DNA from: Hyphodiscus hymeniophilus
Taxonomy: Eukaryota; Ascomycota; Leotiomycetes; Helotiales; Hyphodiscaceae
Direction: 5' to 3'
Length of the DNA: 64,000 nucleotides
Assembly: GCA_016508695.1 (NCBI GenBank)
Contig: VNKQ01000009.1
Coordinates: 1,860,001 to 1,924,000, forward strand
The notes beneath the pieces were generated by a model that did no database searches, had not been told where the DNA came from, and was given only the letters and a program-made list of their open reading frames with translations. The translations under genes and the position numbers were made by a program. Below, piece after piece: positions 34,184 through 45,383 of the stretch (its first letter is position 1; every line of letters starts with the position of its first letter).

Positions 34184-34983
34184 GATATCAAGGCGTCCCA
34201 GCTAACTTTTGGCTCGGTGTAAATCACAATGGAATGGAATCGATGCTTTGAACAGTAAAAAGCAGTAAAAAGAATTGAGAATTATTGTAAACCGTTCTGC
34301 GCGCGATCGACGTTGGGGGGAGAGCTCTACCTACCAACCAAGCCATACAGGAAGCTGTGCGGATCAGTCGATCCGACCACACTTAAGCTGCAATGATGCA
34401 TAGTGACTAGTGAGAATATCTAATGGAAAGACTTGTGACAAGCAATGAGAGCATGGTAAGTGCCACTGAAACTTGCGATTTACATAGACAAGACAGGCTT
34501 TTTCTCATGATCACACGTTCACGCCCTACAGAAAGATGACGATCCGAACGCGTAACAGGAAATCCCGATCGGCTTCTAGCCTTTCTGGGGCTTCCCGATA
34601 GAGACGATAGGTAACCTTAACGGTTTTATCGTTAGCGAAATTTCGGGATATCACACCCGAAGAACGCAAACGTAGAGGATTGTTATAGTCTGTCTACGGA
34701 AGTATGAGCTATCCAGCTAATCAGCTATCATTGTATGCTGTCTAATCGCGAGGGGCTGTCTAACCTATCGAGGACCTCCGATGATTACTTGTTAAGCTAA
34801 GTATCGTACATTCGAAGTGTGGAGGTGCAATGCCGATAAAGCTTGTCCAAGTACTGTTGTGACGCACTTCTTTATTTGGAGATATGGTTTATGTTTACAA
34901 GACTCTGCCGCCTAATTTCTATCCACCACTGCTGTATATTCCCATCGAACTATTGGTTGACTGTGTCACTACAAGTCATCAGA
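34184..34983. promoter_or_regulatory. divergent promoter between SDR and flavin monooxygenase
   Basis: 800 bp separate the two start codons. Several GATA/TATC and CCGAT-like words occur but none can be assigned. The shared region suggests joint control of the two oxidoreductases. Confidence 0.5.
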
Positions 34984-36991
34984 ATGCCTGGAAACACTGT
35001 TCTTTCACACGAGCGCGTCGAGACAGGTTCTTATTCGGTAACAACAGCTGAATTCCCAACTAGTTCAATCAACGACATAGTCAGCGCAAATGCAGACCAA
35101 GTAGCTGCAGAGTGGGCATCGTCTTTCTCCGTTGCAGTCGCAGCTCAGGACTTCGCAGAACTTTCGAATTTATTCCTCAGCGAATCGTACTGGCGCGATC
35201 ATTTGTGTCTCTCCTGGGAATTCCACACGCTCAAGGGTCCGAAACAGATCATTGCGTTCTTCCTAGCTGCGAAAAATGGTTGTCGCCTCAAGACGCTTAA
35301 AGTCGATGACACGAACATACATCGAAAGCCTACAAAGACAGCCCTTGATTACGATGGCAAGGTCCCTGCTATTCAAGCTTTCTTAACCACTGAAAACGAT
35401 ATTGGTAGAGGTCTAGGTGTGGTTCGACTTGTGAAAAACAGTGGTAGATGGAAGGCCTACACTTTGTATACCTCAATGAGAGAACTAAGTGGCTATGAAG
35501 AACCTCTTATGTCACGCCGACCAGAGGGTGTAGAGCATGGTGGGAAGCCAGGGCGCTTGAACTGGAAAGACCGGCGTGCTATACAGGAGGAGTTTAAGGA
35601 TACCGAGCCAGCGGTTCTTGTAGTTGGTAGGAACCAAGCCGAATCCTTTCACGAAAAGCAGTGATGGCTAAATATCACTATCAACAGGAGCTGGCCAAGC
35701 AGGCCTGACATCTGCAGCTCGTCTCAAAATGCTCGGAGTTGAAACACTGGTTGTAGATCGCGAAGATCGAGTTGGAGATAATTGGCGATTGCGGTATCAT
35801 CAGCTGGTGTTGCACGACCCAGGTGTGTATTTCAAACCACTACAAAGCCCAGCATGAAAATGGTCGACTGATAAAAAGATAGTTTGGTATGATCACCTTC
35901 CGTATCTTTCATTTCCGGCGCACTGGCCAATCTTCACGCCCAAAGACAAACTTGGGGACTGGTTTGAGGGGTACGCGAAAGTTCTCGAGCTCGACGTATG
36001 GACTAAAACCACTCTCGTTAGCTCCTTGTGGAGTGATGAGAATCGACGCTGGACCGTGACTCTTGAGCGGGAGAACTCCCAGGGCATAGAAACTCGAGTC
36101 GTTCACCCGCGGCATATTGTCCAAGCCACCGGGCACTCTGGTGAGAAGAATTTGCCAAATATAAAGGGCATCGAAAGCTTCAAGGGCGTCCGACTTGCAC
36201 ATTCATCGCAGTTCTCGGGGGCTGATAAGATTCATGGACAAGGGAGAAAGGCCGTCATCGTTGGATGCTGCAATTCCGGCCACGACATTGCTCAGGATTT
36301 CTATGAGAATGGATATGACGTGACCATTGTGCAGCGCTCATCCACGTTCGTCGTGTCCGTGGATACCAACATCAAAATTGGATTGGCAGGTGTCTATGAG
36401 GAAGGAGGACCAGAAGTTGATGATGCCGACGCCCTGCTTATGAGCACTCCCAATCCCGTTCTGAAGAGAAGCAATATTGACGTTACGACGGAGATGCTTC
36501 GCCGAGATCACAAGCTTCACGAAGGACTAGCAAAAGCAGGGTTTAAGATTGATAAAGGACCCGACGACTCTGGGCTACTAATGAAGTACTTCCAGCGTGG
36601 CGGAGGCTATTACATTGACGTTGGCGCCTCGCAACTCATCATCGACGGAAAAGTAAAGATAAAGCAAGGACAAGAGATAATGGAGGTCAAAGAGCAATCC
36701 CTCTTGTTCTCCGATGGGACAGAGCTCCCGGCGGACGAAATAGTGTTTGCTACAGGGTATCAGAACATGCGCAGTACAGCTCGCAAGATCTTTGGCGATG
36801 AGTTGGCAGACCGCGTCGCTGATGTATGGGGTCTAGATCAAGAAGGTGAATTGAGAACTGCTTGGCGGAGCAGTGGACATCCTGGGTTCTGGTTTGCGGG
36901 TGGGAATTTGGCCTTGTGTAGATATTTCTCGAGATTTCTCGCACTGCAAATTAAGGGGCTTGAGGAGGGGATCTGGACACTAAAGGAGTAA
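34984..36991 (+). CDS. flavin-binding monooxygenase with N-terminal NTF2-like domain
   Basis: Exons 34984-35626, 35688-35822 and 35883-36991 with introns of 61 and 60 bp, 628 aa. ATG 34984 was chosen since upstream codons have no further ATG. Residues about 30-190 look like an NTF2/SnoaL-type fold (VAAEWASSFSVAVAAQDFAE and HTLKGPKQIIAFF), common in this fungal FMO subgroup. The FAD-binding Rossmann motif VVGAGQAGL is created exactly at the first splice. The second dinucleotide motif is VGCCNSGHDIA (normally GxGxxG, here G-C-C-N-S-G), and ATGYQN marks the C-terminal FMO motif. The enzyme would use NADPH and O2 to hydroxylate or Baeyer-Villiger oxidise a small molecule. The substrate is unknown. 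Confidence 0.5.
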
Positions 36992-37629
36992 GATTCGGGC
37001 GTGTAAACGTTTGCATACTTGGTGTGGCTAGCGATAGGTGCGATTGACTGGTTATTTCTCTTGGACTTGAGTTGGTCAGATCATAAATATATATAATTAG
37101 TACCGTAGATGAATGTAATTGTACTACGCCAACTTAGCATATTCTATCGTTCATCAACGTCGTCTACCAGAAACCACGATACATCCCGTTTATTGACTTC
37201 CATGATAGCCTGCATCATTCCTCCTTCAGTGGTTTGATATTTATGGAGGGTGATGTGAGCTGTGCTTTATTTACAAGAGTGGGCTTAACTCCATCGCGGA
37301 CGCCCAAAGAGGAAATCCCGACAGGCCGTGCTGATCTACCCCAGGATCTCGACTAGTCTTCTCCGCACCGCTACAAACCCCAACCAGCATCTCCACTCTC
37401 CAGATTTTTACTCCCCTCAACCCGGATGCTTCTTTTCATTGGTCCCGGCAACAATTTGGACGAATGCATAAGATCTAGAAGTGCGGACTTCTTGTCAGAA
37501 ATTATCATGTCGTGTTGGATCCATATCTCACCTTTCACATACTATTGTTTGCTCTTCTCACTCTCCGTTCCGACTGCTTAATTTTTCCTACAAACGCTAA
37601 CGAGACTGTGTGTCTTATTGATATACGCC
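36992..37629. other. intergenic promoter region of sugar transporter
   Basis: 638 bp between the monooxygenase and the transporter. It contains two TATA-like tracts (near 37090 and 37620) and pyrimidine-rich stretches just before the transporter ATG. No coding sequence was recognised. Confidence 0.5.
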
Positions 37630-40252
37630 ATGGAGCAAATTAAGAGATGGAATGTAGCTCATGTCTACAAGGAGAAGAAGCTGTTGATTGCGTATGGCTC
37701 CTCACTTTTTGAACACGCACATCAACTCTACTGACATTGTTTAGGATCAATTGTATTGCTAGCTTGTCCATCTTTTTCTTCGGGTCCGTGAACTTCCGTT
37801 CTTGTATATCCCACGATCTGCGAAAGGGTTGGCTAATAAGAATACAGTTACGACCAAGGAGTGATGGGTGGTGTTAATAACGCTAAAGGTAATGTGCATT
37901 TCTAAATGACAAATGCTGATCTCTAATCTTGGAAGCAGACTACATCTACCTGATGGGATTTGGCTATGTTGACGGTAATAATAATCCGGTAATAACGAAC
38001 ACATTGCTGCAAGGCGGTATCGTATGTTCTCCTATCCTCCGCAAAACGTCCTATCTCGCCTAACAATAAAGGTATCCGTATATTATCTTGGCACCACTGT
38101 CGGCTGTTTATTTGGAGGGTGGCTGGGCGACAAGATCGGCCGGATTCGTGCTCTTGCATTCGGAGCGGCATGGGCGATCTTTGGAGCATGCCTTCAATGC
38201 TCGGCCCAAAACCATGTCTGGATGATCTTCGCACGTCTGATCAATGGAGGTGGAACAGGTGCGCTCCAGTTCTCTATCGCCGTTATAACGATAAAGCACC
38301 TAACATCCCTTAGGAGTACTCAATGCTGTAACGCCTGTCTGGGCTACTGAAACGGCATCTCATAAATCCAGAGGGCAGTTCGTCGCCATAGAATTCACGT
38401 TGAATATTGGAGGTCGGTCTGGCTCTTTCTAAGATGTAACACAGCATTGTTGCTGACCTATTGTCGCAGGGGTATTCGTTGCTTATTGGCTTGAATTGTA
38501 TGTGTCTCTCCCCCTTTAGATCTACATTCGCTGATGTCTCTCAGTGGCCTAAGTTTTATCGATGGAGGAGCTTCTCCGATTCGCTGGAGGTTTGCTATAG
38601 CCTTCCAGATAATCCCTCTGCTTGTACTTTTTATCGCAGTCTGGTGGTTTCCAGAGTCTCCTCGCTGGCTAGCAAAGGTTGGAAGAGATGAAGAAGCGTA
38701 TGTCTTATTCTACCCTCGCACATTTGCTGCCGCTACTACCTACTGATAACAATTCAGGAGATACATACTTGGTAGGCTACGTGGAGAAGAAGGTGATGCG
38801 GCAGAGATTGAGTACCAAGGTATGCAATCCTAAGCCGTGAGGGCTTTCCATATCTAAGCTCTAACAGACATCAAACATATCGTGGAGCTTGAAAAGAGGA
38901 CTACGCATGGAAATACATACTATGTAAGTTTCCTACGAAACGCCGGTTAGATTAGATACCGTACTCATGGAACAATATAGCACATGCTATTTGGAATTGG
39001 TTCGGGGTAAGTCATAAATGAAAAGAGAATTATTAAACGTCATGGACTGACTGACTATGTAGGGACCTCCATACCGCACGAAGAGTGCAGCTAGTGGTTT
39101 GGTTGACTATAATGCAGGAGTGGGTTGGCATTGGTACGTAGATTTGGTGTCTCAATAAGACATATACTAATTCAATAGCCGGTGTAACGATCTATGCTCC
39201 TACTATCTTCCGTAAGTGTGCTGTCCAGGACCAAAGATTCGTTCCTAATAAGGTTTTAGGCATTGCTGGTTTTGATGCATCGAAAAGCCAATGGATTTCA
39301 GGGCTAAATAACACCTTCTATATGGTTTGTATTCTTTATCTTTCAAATGTCCTCAAGACCATCCAGAACTAATTATGTTTAAAGCTAAGTACTTTGATAT
39401 GTGTTTTCACGTTGGATAGAATTGGTAGACGGAAGACGCTATATTGGGGTGAGTTGTTGATCAATCCTACGTACCCTTAATTAGATAGTTTTGACGATGT
39501 GGCTGTTAAGGATCGGTCGGGCAAGGCATCTCTATGTTTCTTGCTGGCGGACGTAAGTTATTGTTCCGATCTCAACGTCTGATAAGATACTCACGAATTA
39601 TACAGTAGCACGTCTGGGTCAAAATCATCCCGAAGGCTCCACAGTGGCTACCAGCGCTGGTAAAAATATACTATCTTCATAGTACGATCTAGTTGTATGC
39701 TAATAAGTTTGTAGGCGCTGCTTCCGCAAGCTTCATATTTATATTCACGTCTGTGTTCGGCGCGACCTGGCTTACCGTGCCTCTGCTGTACCCCGCGGAA
39801 ATCTTTCCCTTGCAAGTACGGGCGAAAGGAAACGCCTGGGGTGTTCTCGGCTGGAGTATCGGCAATGGCTGGCTCGTAAGTGCATCCTACTCTGAACTAT
39901 CTACATATTCCTGACAGGTTTATTTCAGACATTGCTCTGCCCCGTGATGTTTAGCGCCCTTGGTGAGAAGACTTTGTATATATTCGGCGCCTGCAACGTT
40001 CTCACGATCCCCATTATCTGGGCGCTCTACCCGGAGACCAATCACCGAACACTAGAAGAGATGGACCTTCTATTTGCATCTAAATCGATCTGGGTCTGGG
40101 ATGCCGAGAAGAATTTCGCGCTGCTTCAGGAACAAAATCCCGAGTTGGTTCAGACTACCCACCGTGGGCATCACTACGAGATGGATCGCGCAATCAAGAT
40201 TGATAGTCAAAAGCCTACTGTCGGTATCACAGGGGACGTGGCTGCAGTTTAG
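37630..40252 (+). CDS. MFS sugar transporter with 18 introns
   Basis: Nineteen exons of 26-324 bp were fitted, all introns 45-77 bp with GT-AG ends and every phase consistent, giving about 549 aa. Motifs follow the sugar-porter order: FFFGYDQGVMGGV in the first helix region, GGWLGDKIGRIRAL (GxxxDRxGRR type), PESPRWLAKVGRDEEA after helix 6, TLDRIGRRKTLYWG, TVPLLYPAEIFPLQVRAKG and a C-terminal ALYPETNHRTLEEMD (PETKG variant). It is a plasma-membrane hexose/quinate/lactose-type proton symporter. The substrate is not determined. Because coding exons are so short, only scattered pieces appear as ORFs. Intron density is far above every neighbouring gene. Confidence 0.5.
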
Positions 40253-41255
40253 AAGTGGTCCTTGGGGCTAGGTAGATAAAGTCAGGATTATCGGATATAA
40301 ACTGGGGACGACTCCTGTCTTAGATGCCGTATCAACAGACTCTCTGTAGGCTAGCCATGTTCCGAGCATGGTGTTTTGGGCGAAGATCACTTCGCAGTCT
40401 TCCTGGTGAAACTGAGGACTTCTGAGAGGTGGGTTCACTGTGCCTATCGAACATCGCTTCCTAGGATACAATGCCCATCGTAGTGGATACGTGGATTTAA
40501 GCTTTTGTAAGGCATGGATAGAGATAATAATATTCCAAAGTTTGTTCTGGTATTGTCGCAACATGTCGAAGGACAAGGAAATGATGCATGATGTTTTTGA
40601 TTGTAGCACTATCACGTGTAAAACAGCGGAGCTTTGTCTTCCGTTTCGAGGTACCAGTTGAGTTTCCATGAATTGATTTAAATACTTCCCCTGGTGTGCA
40701 GTACCTGGATAGATTAGTATTGATGCACGAGCAAGTAGCAGTATAAGCTTCAGCACTTAAATTCAAAAACGGAATCATATTGGTAGGAGTCAAATTTGTG
40801 TGTACTGCAATGATTCCTTTAATGTAGACATAATTCGTCATGATTACCAGGACGCGGCGAAGCTCATGTCAGCGGTCGTTGGTGGGAAGGATAGATGTCT
40901 TAAACGGATCAGGAAATACTGACTATGAATATGTCAGAAATGGTCGACGCATGTACTAAATGTTGCATGAAGCAAAGGCAGTTGCTGACTGGCTCGGCCG
41001 CTCAGGGTTTTGAATTTGTGGGCTCAAGAGGGGAGATGGCTGTAGAAGTCACGCATTCAACTATTAATTAACCAACAAGGGGGGTAACAAGGAAAGACTA
41101 TCAGAGCTAGACTCTGTTGAGACAGTTTCTTCAATTTGATCAGGTGGTAGGAACCTTCGTGGACTATTAAGCGAGGAACCAGCCTCATCATCAGGAAGTC
41201 CGCTACAAGAACGGTCCATAATACCACATCCACACAGCTAATCTACAACGCGAGA
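40253..41255. other. intergenic region, no gene supported
   Basis: About 1 kb between the transporter and the fasciclin gene. Overlapping antisense frames at 40268-40841 are open for 114-162 codons but have no motif and no plausible start context. They are regarded as chance ORFs or decayed sequence. Confidence 0.5.
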
Positions 41256-42371
41256 ATGACCCAACCGTGGATGCAACCTCCTCTACCTGCTTCAGCTTCG
41301 ACGCTTGAGGTCGAAGCACACTTGAAGAAGCAGTATTTGGAAATGCTCCGGTTGTTCCCGTCAAAACCTCAACAGCGTGACTTGGAAACACTTCCAATAT
41401 ACGAAATACTGCAACAGTCTACAGAGATGACGGAGCTACTCAAACGCATCCAACAATACGCTGAGCTCGAAAATAAGCTTAAAGACGCTGCGAGAGAATG
41501 GACGATATGGGCTCCAACAAACCAGGCGTTTTCGGATCAGATCACCAATACCGAGAACACATCTGACGAGACTTGGAGAGCAATTCTCGAATACCACATA
41601 TCGCCTCATGCTCTTCCTGTCAGACGTCTCTTACAAATGGGCAATATGCCAACTTTGCTACAACCTCCACAACTTAATGGCGAACAACGCCTACGGCTCC
41701 GCCCTACCCTTCATGGAATACAAGCGGACTTTGATACATTTGTCACCCACAGTGATATAATGGCAAGCAATGGTGTCATTCACATTGTTGACAATGTGTT
41801 ATTACCGCCACTGTTCATGATACAGCGGGTTACATCTCTGCCTCCTGTCGACTTCAGTCTCATCCAACGCGCGATACATACCACCGGGTTTGCTGCAAAT
41901 GTTAACGATACTATTGGAGGCACTTTATTTCTCCCAACGAATGCTGCTTTCGAACAGCTCGGTGCCGAGACCAACCATTTTCTGTTCGAGACCAAAGAAG
42001 GTATCCCGCATTTACGAGCCATCCTTCAGCTACACTTCGCACCAGCGCAAACTCTGTACTCGAGTGCCTTATACAGAGTTCGAGAGTCGTCTACTATGCA
42101 GCCTAACGCTGTTTCTGTTACCTCAACGGCAACCCAGAAGGAGAACCCCCTAGATCGGCTAAGGAAAGGCACGATAACGTTTCCCCTCTCCAAACTACTT
42201 GAAGGACATAGTCTGCGTGTCAGGATCTCCAGATATGGAAGCACCATGTCCATGTTCGTTAATGAATGGACGCACATAACAACACAAGATTATATTGCCC
42301 GCAACGGTGTGGTACATGTGGTTAGCGGAGTCATACTTCCAGTGGCTGAGAAGCCAAAAATAATTATTTAA
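41256..42371 (+). CDS. fasciclin (FAS1) two-domain protein
   Basis: A single exon, 371 aa. Two FAS1 repeats are visible: LPIYEILQQSTEMTELLKRI, TIWAPTNQAF and DIMASNGVIHIVDNVLLPP for the first; FSLIQRAIHTTGFAANV, TLFLPTNAAFEQL and YIARNGVVHVVSGVILPV for the second. FAS1 domains mediate cell-surface adhesion. No signal peptide is present at this ATG, so either an upstream exon is missing or the protein is not secreted. The last codons and stop (from about 42356) coincide with the start of AT-rich mitochondrial-type DNA, so the C-terminus was probably altered by that insertion. Confidence 0.5.
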   Translation: MTQPWMQPPLPASASTLEVEAHLKKQYLEMLRLFPSKPQQRDLETLPIYEILQQSTEMTELLKRIQQYAELENKLKDAAREWTIWAPTNQAFSDQITNTENTSDETWRAILEYHISPHALPVRRLLQMGNMPTLLQPPQLNGEQRLRLRPTLHGIQADFDTFVTHSDIMASNGVIHIVDNVLLPPLFMIQRVTSLPPVDFSLIQRAIHTTGFAANVNDTIGGTLFLPTNAAFEQLGAETNHFLFETKEGIPHLRAILQLHFAPAQTLYSSALYRVRESSTMQPNAVSVTSTATQKENPLDRLRKGTITFPLSKLLEGHSLRVRISRYGSTMSMFVNEWTHITTQDYIARNGVVHVVSGVILPVAEKPKIII

Positions 42372-43052
42372 AAAAATTCAGGTGATTTACTTATTTACTT
42401 ATGTTAAACACGGTTAAGTTTAAAACACCTTTTGCATCAAAACTTTTACGTTTTTTAGAAAATATATACAAAAAAAAAATAGAATTAAATATAGTTAATC
42501 TTAATAAAATACATTTAAATAGTGATATTTATACTCAAGTTGTTTCTTTAAAATTAAGAAATAGAGATAATAAATTGTTTAGAGTTTTAAGATCATCTTT
42601 AAATAAAGTTAATTTACCTAATGTAAGTAGAATGACTGAAAGACAAAATAAAAGTAACAGAGATGAATATCTAATTAATAAAATAAGAAACACATATGTA
42701 AATTCTATGTTTAATAATATTGATGTAGACCCACTAAATAGTTTACTTCTAAGTTTTTTTTCTAATGTTGATAATTTAAAGATAGACATTAATAATAGAT
42801 CATCTATTGTAAAACATCCTATTACACTATATAAATATATAATTAGATCATTAAAACATTTAAAATTGGCTGGTATTAGAGTAGAAGCTAAAGGTAGATT
42901 AACAAGAAGGTTTACTGCGTCTAGATCTGTATTTAAAGTGAGATGAAAAGGAGGTTTAAAAAACGTAGATTCTTCATTTAAAGGGTTATCTGCTATAATG
43001 TTAAGAGGTGATCGTAAATCTAATGTGCAATACTCTCTTGGTTATGTCGGGT
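42356..43052 (+). pseudogene. rps3: nuclear mitochondrial insertion (NUMT): part of mitochondrial rps3
   Basis: The stretch is abruptly very AT-rich and codes, in one frame from about 42356, for a Lys/Asn/Ile/Leu-rich protein of the fungal mitochondrial ribosomal protein S3 type: FASKLLRFLENIYKKKIELN, later LKHLKLAGIRVEAKGRLTRR and KGLSAIMLRGDRKSNVQYSL, ending at SLGYVG near 43052. With the standard code it breaks at TGA (42383 and 42944); reading TGA as Trp, as in fungal mitochondria, joins them (RFTASRSVFKVR-W-KGG). Fungal mitochondrial rps3 normally sits in an intron of the large rRNA gene. Composition returns to nuclear type after 43052. It has no expected nuclear expression. Confidence 0.5.
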
Positions 43053-44213
43053 AGGAAGGCGACTGCAAAACAAGGGTTAGCTAGATTTGGATGAGTTGGC
43101 CAATTGTACTCTATTTAGCACCATATCGAGCATATGCAACCTGAAGTTTACTTTTTGCAGTGATTTTCAGTTGGATCCTGTACCGACGGAATGGACGGCG
43201 TTTATACTAAACAGGAAGCTGAACTCACACACTGCATTGTTGGGACGAGAGTAGCAAATTGCATATGCACTTCAACTTTATGATGCCCTACCCTGAGTCA
43301 TCGACTGTAAGAGTCTGACCAACATCATGCTATCAGCGACAAGGTGGAGCCGGAAATGTGAGGCAGTGCATCCGTATGTGTAGCTAAACTTTGCTAGTCG
43401 GGGAAGCGGTTCATTCTAAGTTTCGAAGGAGCCAAACGATCATACTAATTATCTGTGACTAATTATCTGTGACTAATTATCTGTGTCTGTTTTTACAAGT
43501 GTTCCGCCGCCAACGTGTCCTAGGGGTCCCCAACTTCGCTGACGCAAATGACTTAGTACGGCAATAGGACTGCCTTTCTAGAGCCATGTGGGCGAGGCCA
43601 TCTTGGGGACACGGTATGCAATCAGACAGATAAAGTACAGTATATTGGCGGCAATTCCGCATAGGCCTTGGACTGAGCCCGATTTGCGTTTGTGTGCATT
43701 CTGCACTACCAGAATAACGCCGCGCTGCATGTCATCTAATAAGTCATTATTGGTGGCGAGGATGATCTGAACCAACATGAGGTCAGTGCTCTCTGGAGTA
43801 CATACAACCAATCGGCTTGCTAATACAATACCCTAGCTCCCAACACCTACGGAGATACCAGCTAGTATCGGTAGTAACTGTAACGCCACATTTCTATGCA
43901 AAATTACCAACACAGAGGCTCCTCACAGATCAAGTTTGTCTCAGTAGCATGCTGGGGTTCTATGGTGTTATCTTACTTGAACGATGCTTTTCTGCAGCAA
44001 TCCCCTTCCTTTTCACCTGCATACCGCTGCCACCTAACCGGCTTAATGTTGCTCTGCACATGAGGCAGCTTGAAGAATAGAGATATCGAGGCCGAATACC
44101 CTATCTATCAAGGACTGTAAAATATCTTGCCTTCCCAAGCCTATTCCTCTATTCAAGCCTCTACTCCAATACTGAATGTTTTTCGCCAAAGCTTGGCTTT
44201 GGCCATCTGCAAT
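43053..44213. other. gene-poor region
   Basis: About 1.16 kb with short ORFs only. A minus-strand frame at 43578-43811 encodes a hydrophobic stretch but has no partner exons or recognised motif. One short tandem repeat lies at 43444-43485. Confidence 0.5.
43444..43485. repeat. 14-bp tandem repeat, 3 copies
   Basis: The unit actaattatctgtg is repeated three times without a mismatch in gene-free DNA about 400 bp after the mitochondrial insertion. No function is evident. Confidence 0.5.
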
Positions 44214-45383
44214 ATGAGGGACAGTCTTCTGGGTATTGAAGACATCAATGATCGGAGGAAAATTCAAAACCGCCTCTCCCGACGCAAACGCCATAAGCTT
44301 ATTCCCAAAGTCTCTTCTATATTAGAAGCAAGAATTCTATGCACTTGAATGAGAGTTTAGCAATACACTTCTGTCTATCTCTTGTCGCTTGGGTGTATGA
44401 GTCCTAACTCTCGATCACAGGGGAGATGCTAAGGAAACAGAAGCCAATGGCGGACAAGAACCGAGCTTTGAGATCTCCCACGCAGCTGTCCCCGTGTGTG
44501 TCACCATCCACCCAAGCTTGGGCAGAACAGGCACCATCCAGTACGATTCAAGGCAATGAACCGTCTAGAAGCACTCTAAGTACTCTAGACCATACCGCTG
44601 TCTCTTTGTGTTGTGACCCATCTCATCAATACTTGGGTCCTAGCCAGAGCGCGCAACGACAATGGTACAATCATCAGCCAGTCAGTGAAAATGGCTTTCA
44701 TACTCGATCTAGCCTTCCTAGAGATTCTATGGCACCGATGTCACATAATGGGAACTTCAATACGGCCAGTCACGATGTCCCAAATCATTTCCGGTCTCCG
44801 AGCTTTGACGTGTGTTTCACGTTTCCCTTCGATGATACATCGTACATACCCCCGAACCCACCAGTGGTAATGGGATACACGTGAGACTGCAATCAATGGT
44901 ATCAGTCGGGGCACGGAGAAAAGCCGGTTAGACACCATAGAGCTGGTACGATCCCCAAGAAGAGCTCCGAGGAGCGCTGGGCTGGCAGACATGTGCCAGC
45001 AAGACCAAACCAAGACTGCGAATAACAACGAGCCCAAGAGCGCTCAGGGCACCAAGAAGTCCAAGCCGGAGCCTTTGCCAGACCATCCTCATATGCGATC
45101 GTCTCTTATACAGCAGCAGGTCCTGCAACCTAGCAAAAGGGACGAGTCGCAAACTCCTTCTCAAGAAAGCCGGTCAGCTACCGCCTTGAAAACTAAAGCA
45201 ACCCATATGATTGATCAGCTTACTACAATTTATGCTTTTGGAGTCAAAATGGAGATCCTTGATGGGGATATAGAAGTATCAGAGTTACTAGAAATATTGC
45301 GAGCTCGCTTTTTGGCTTTAACCGTAAAAGCAGATGAAACCTTATATACCTCTATACTTGACTCAAGTATAATAACAAAGTAA
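44214..45383 (+). pseudogene. bZIP-like transcription factor, doubtful or decayed
   Basis: NDRRKIQNRLSRRKRHKLIPK (44247-44310) matches the basic region of fungal AP-1-like bZIPs (RRKIQNRxxQRxxR), but the frame ends 14 codons later. A good branch/acceptor (cctaact...cacag, 44420) precedes an open Ser/Pro/Gln-rich stretch (44426-44884), and a further stretch to 45383 has the helical C-terminus MIDQLTTIYAFGVKMEILDG common in such proteins. Phases only fit if less typical acceptors (gggag at 44425 and an acceptor near 44940) are used, and no leucine zipper is seen after the basic region. It is either a poorly resolved gene or a decayed one. Confidence 0.5.

Noticed and set aside
42401..42946. ORF of 181 codons as a nuclear gene
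   Set aside because: It is Lys/Asn/Ile-rich, continues through TGA as Trp and reads as mitochondrial rps3, so it is a mitochondrial insertion, not a nuclear gene.
43578..43811. Minus-strand 77-codon ORF with a hydrophobic stretch
   Set aside because: Single short frame with no partner exons or family signature; could be chance in gene-poor DNA.
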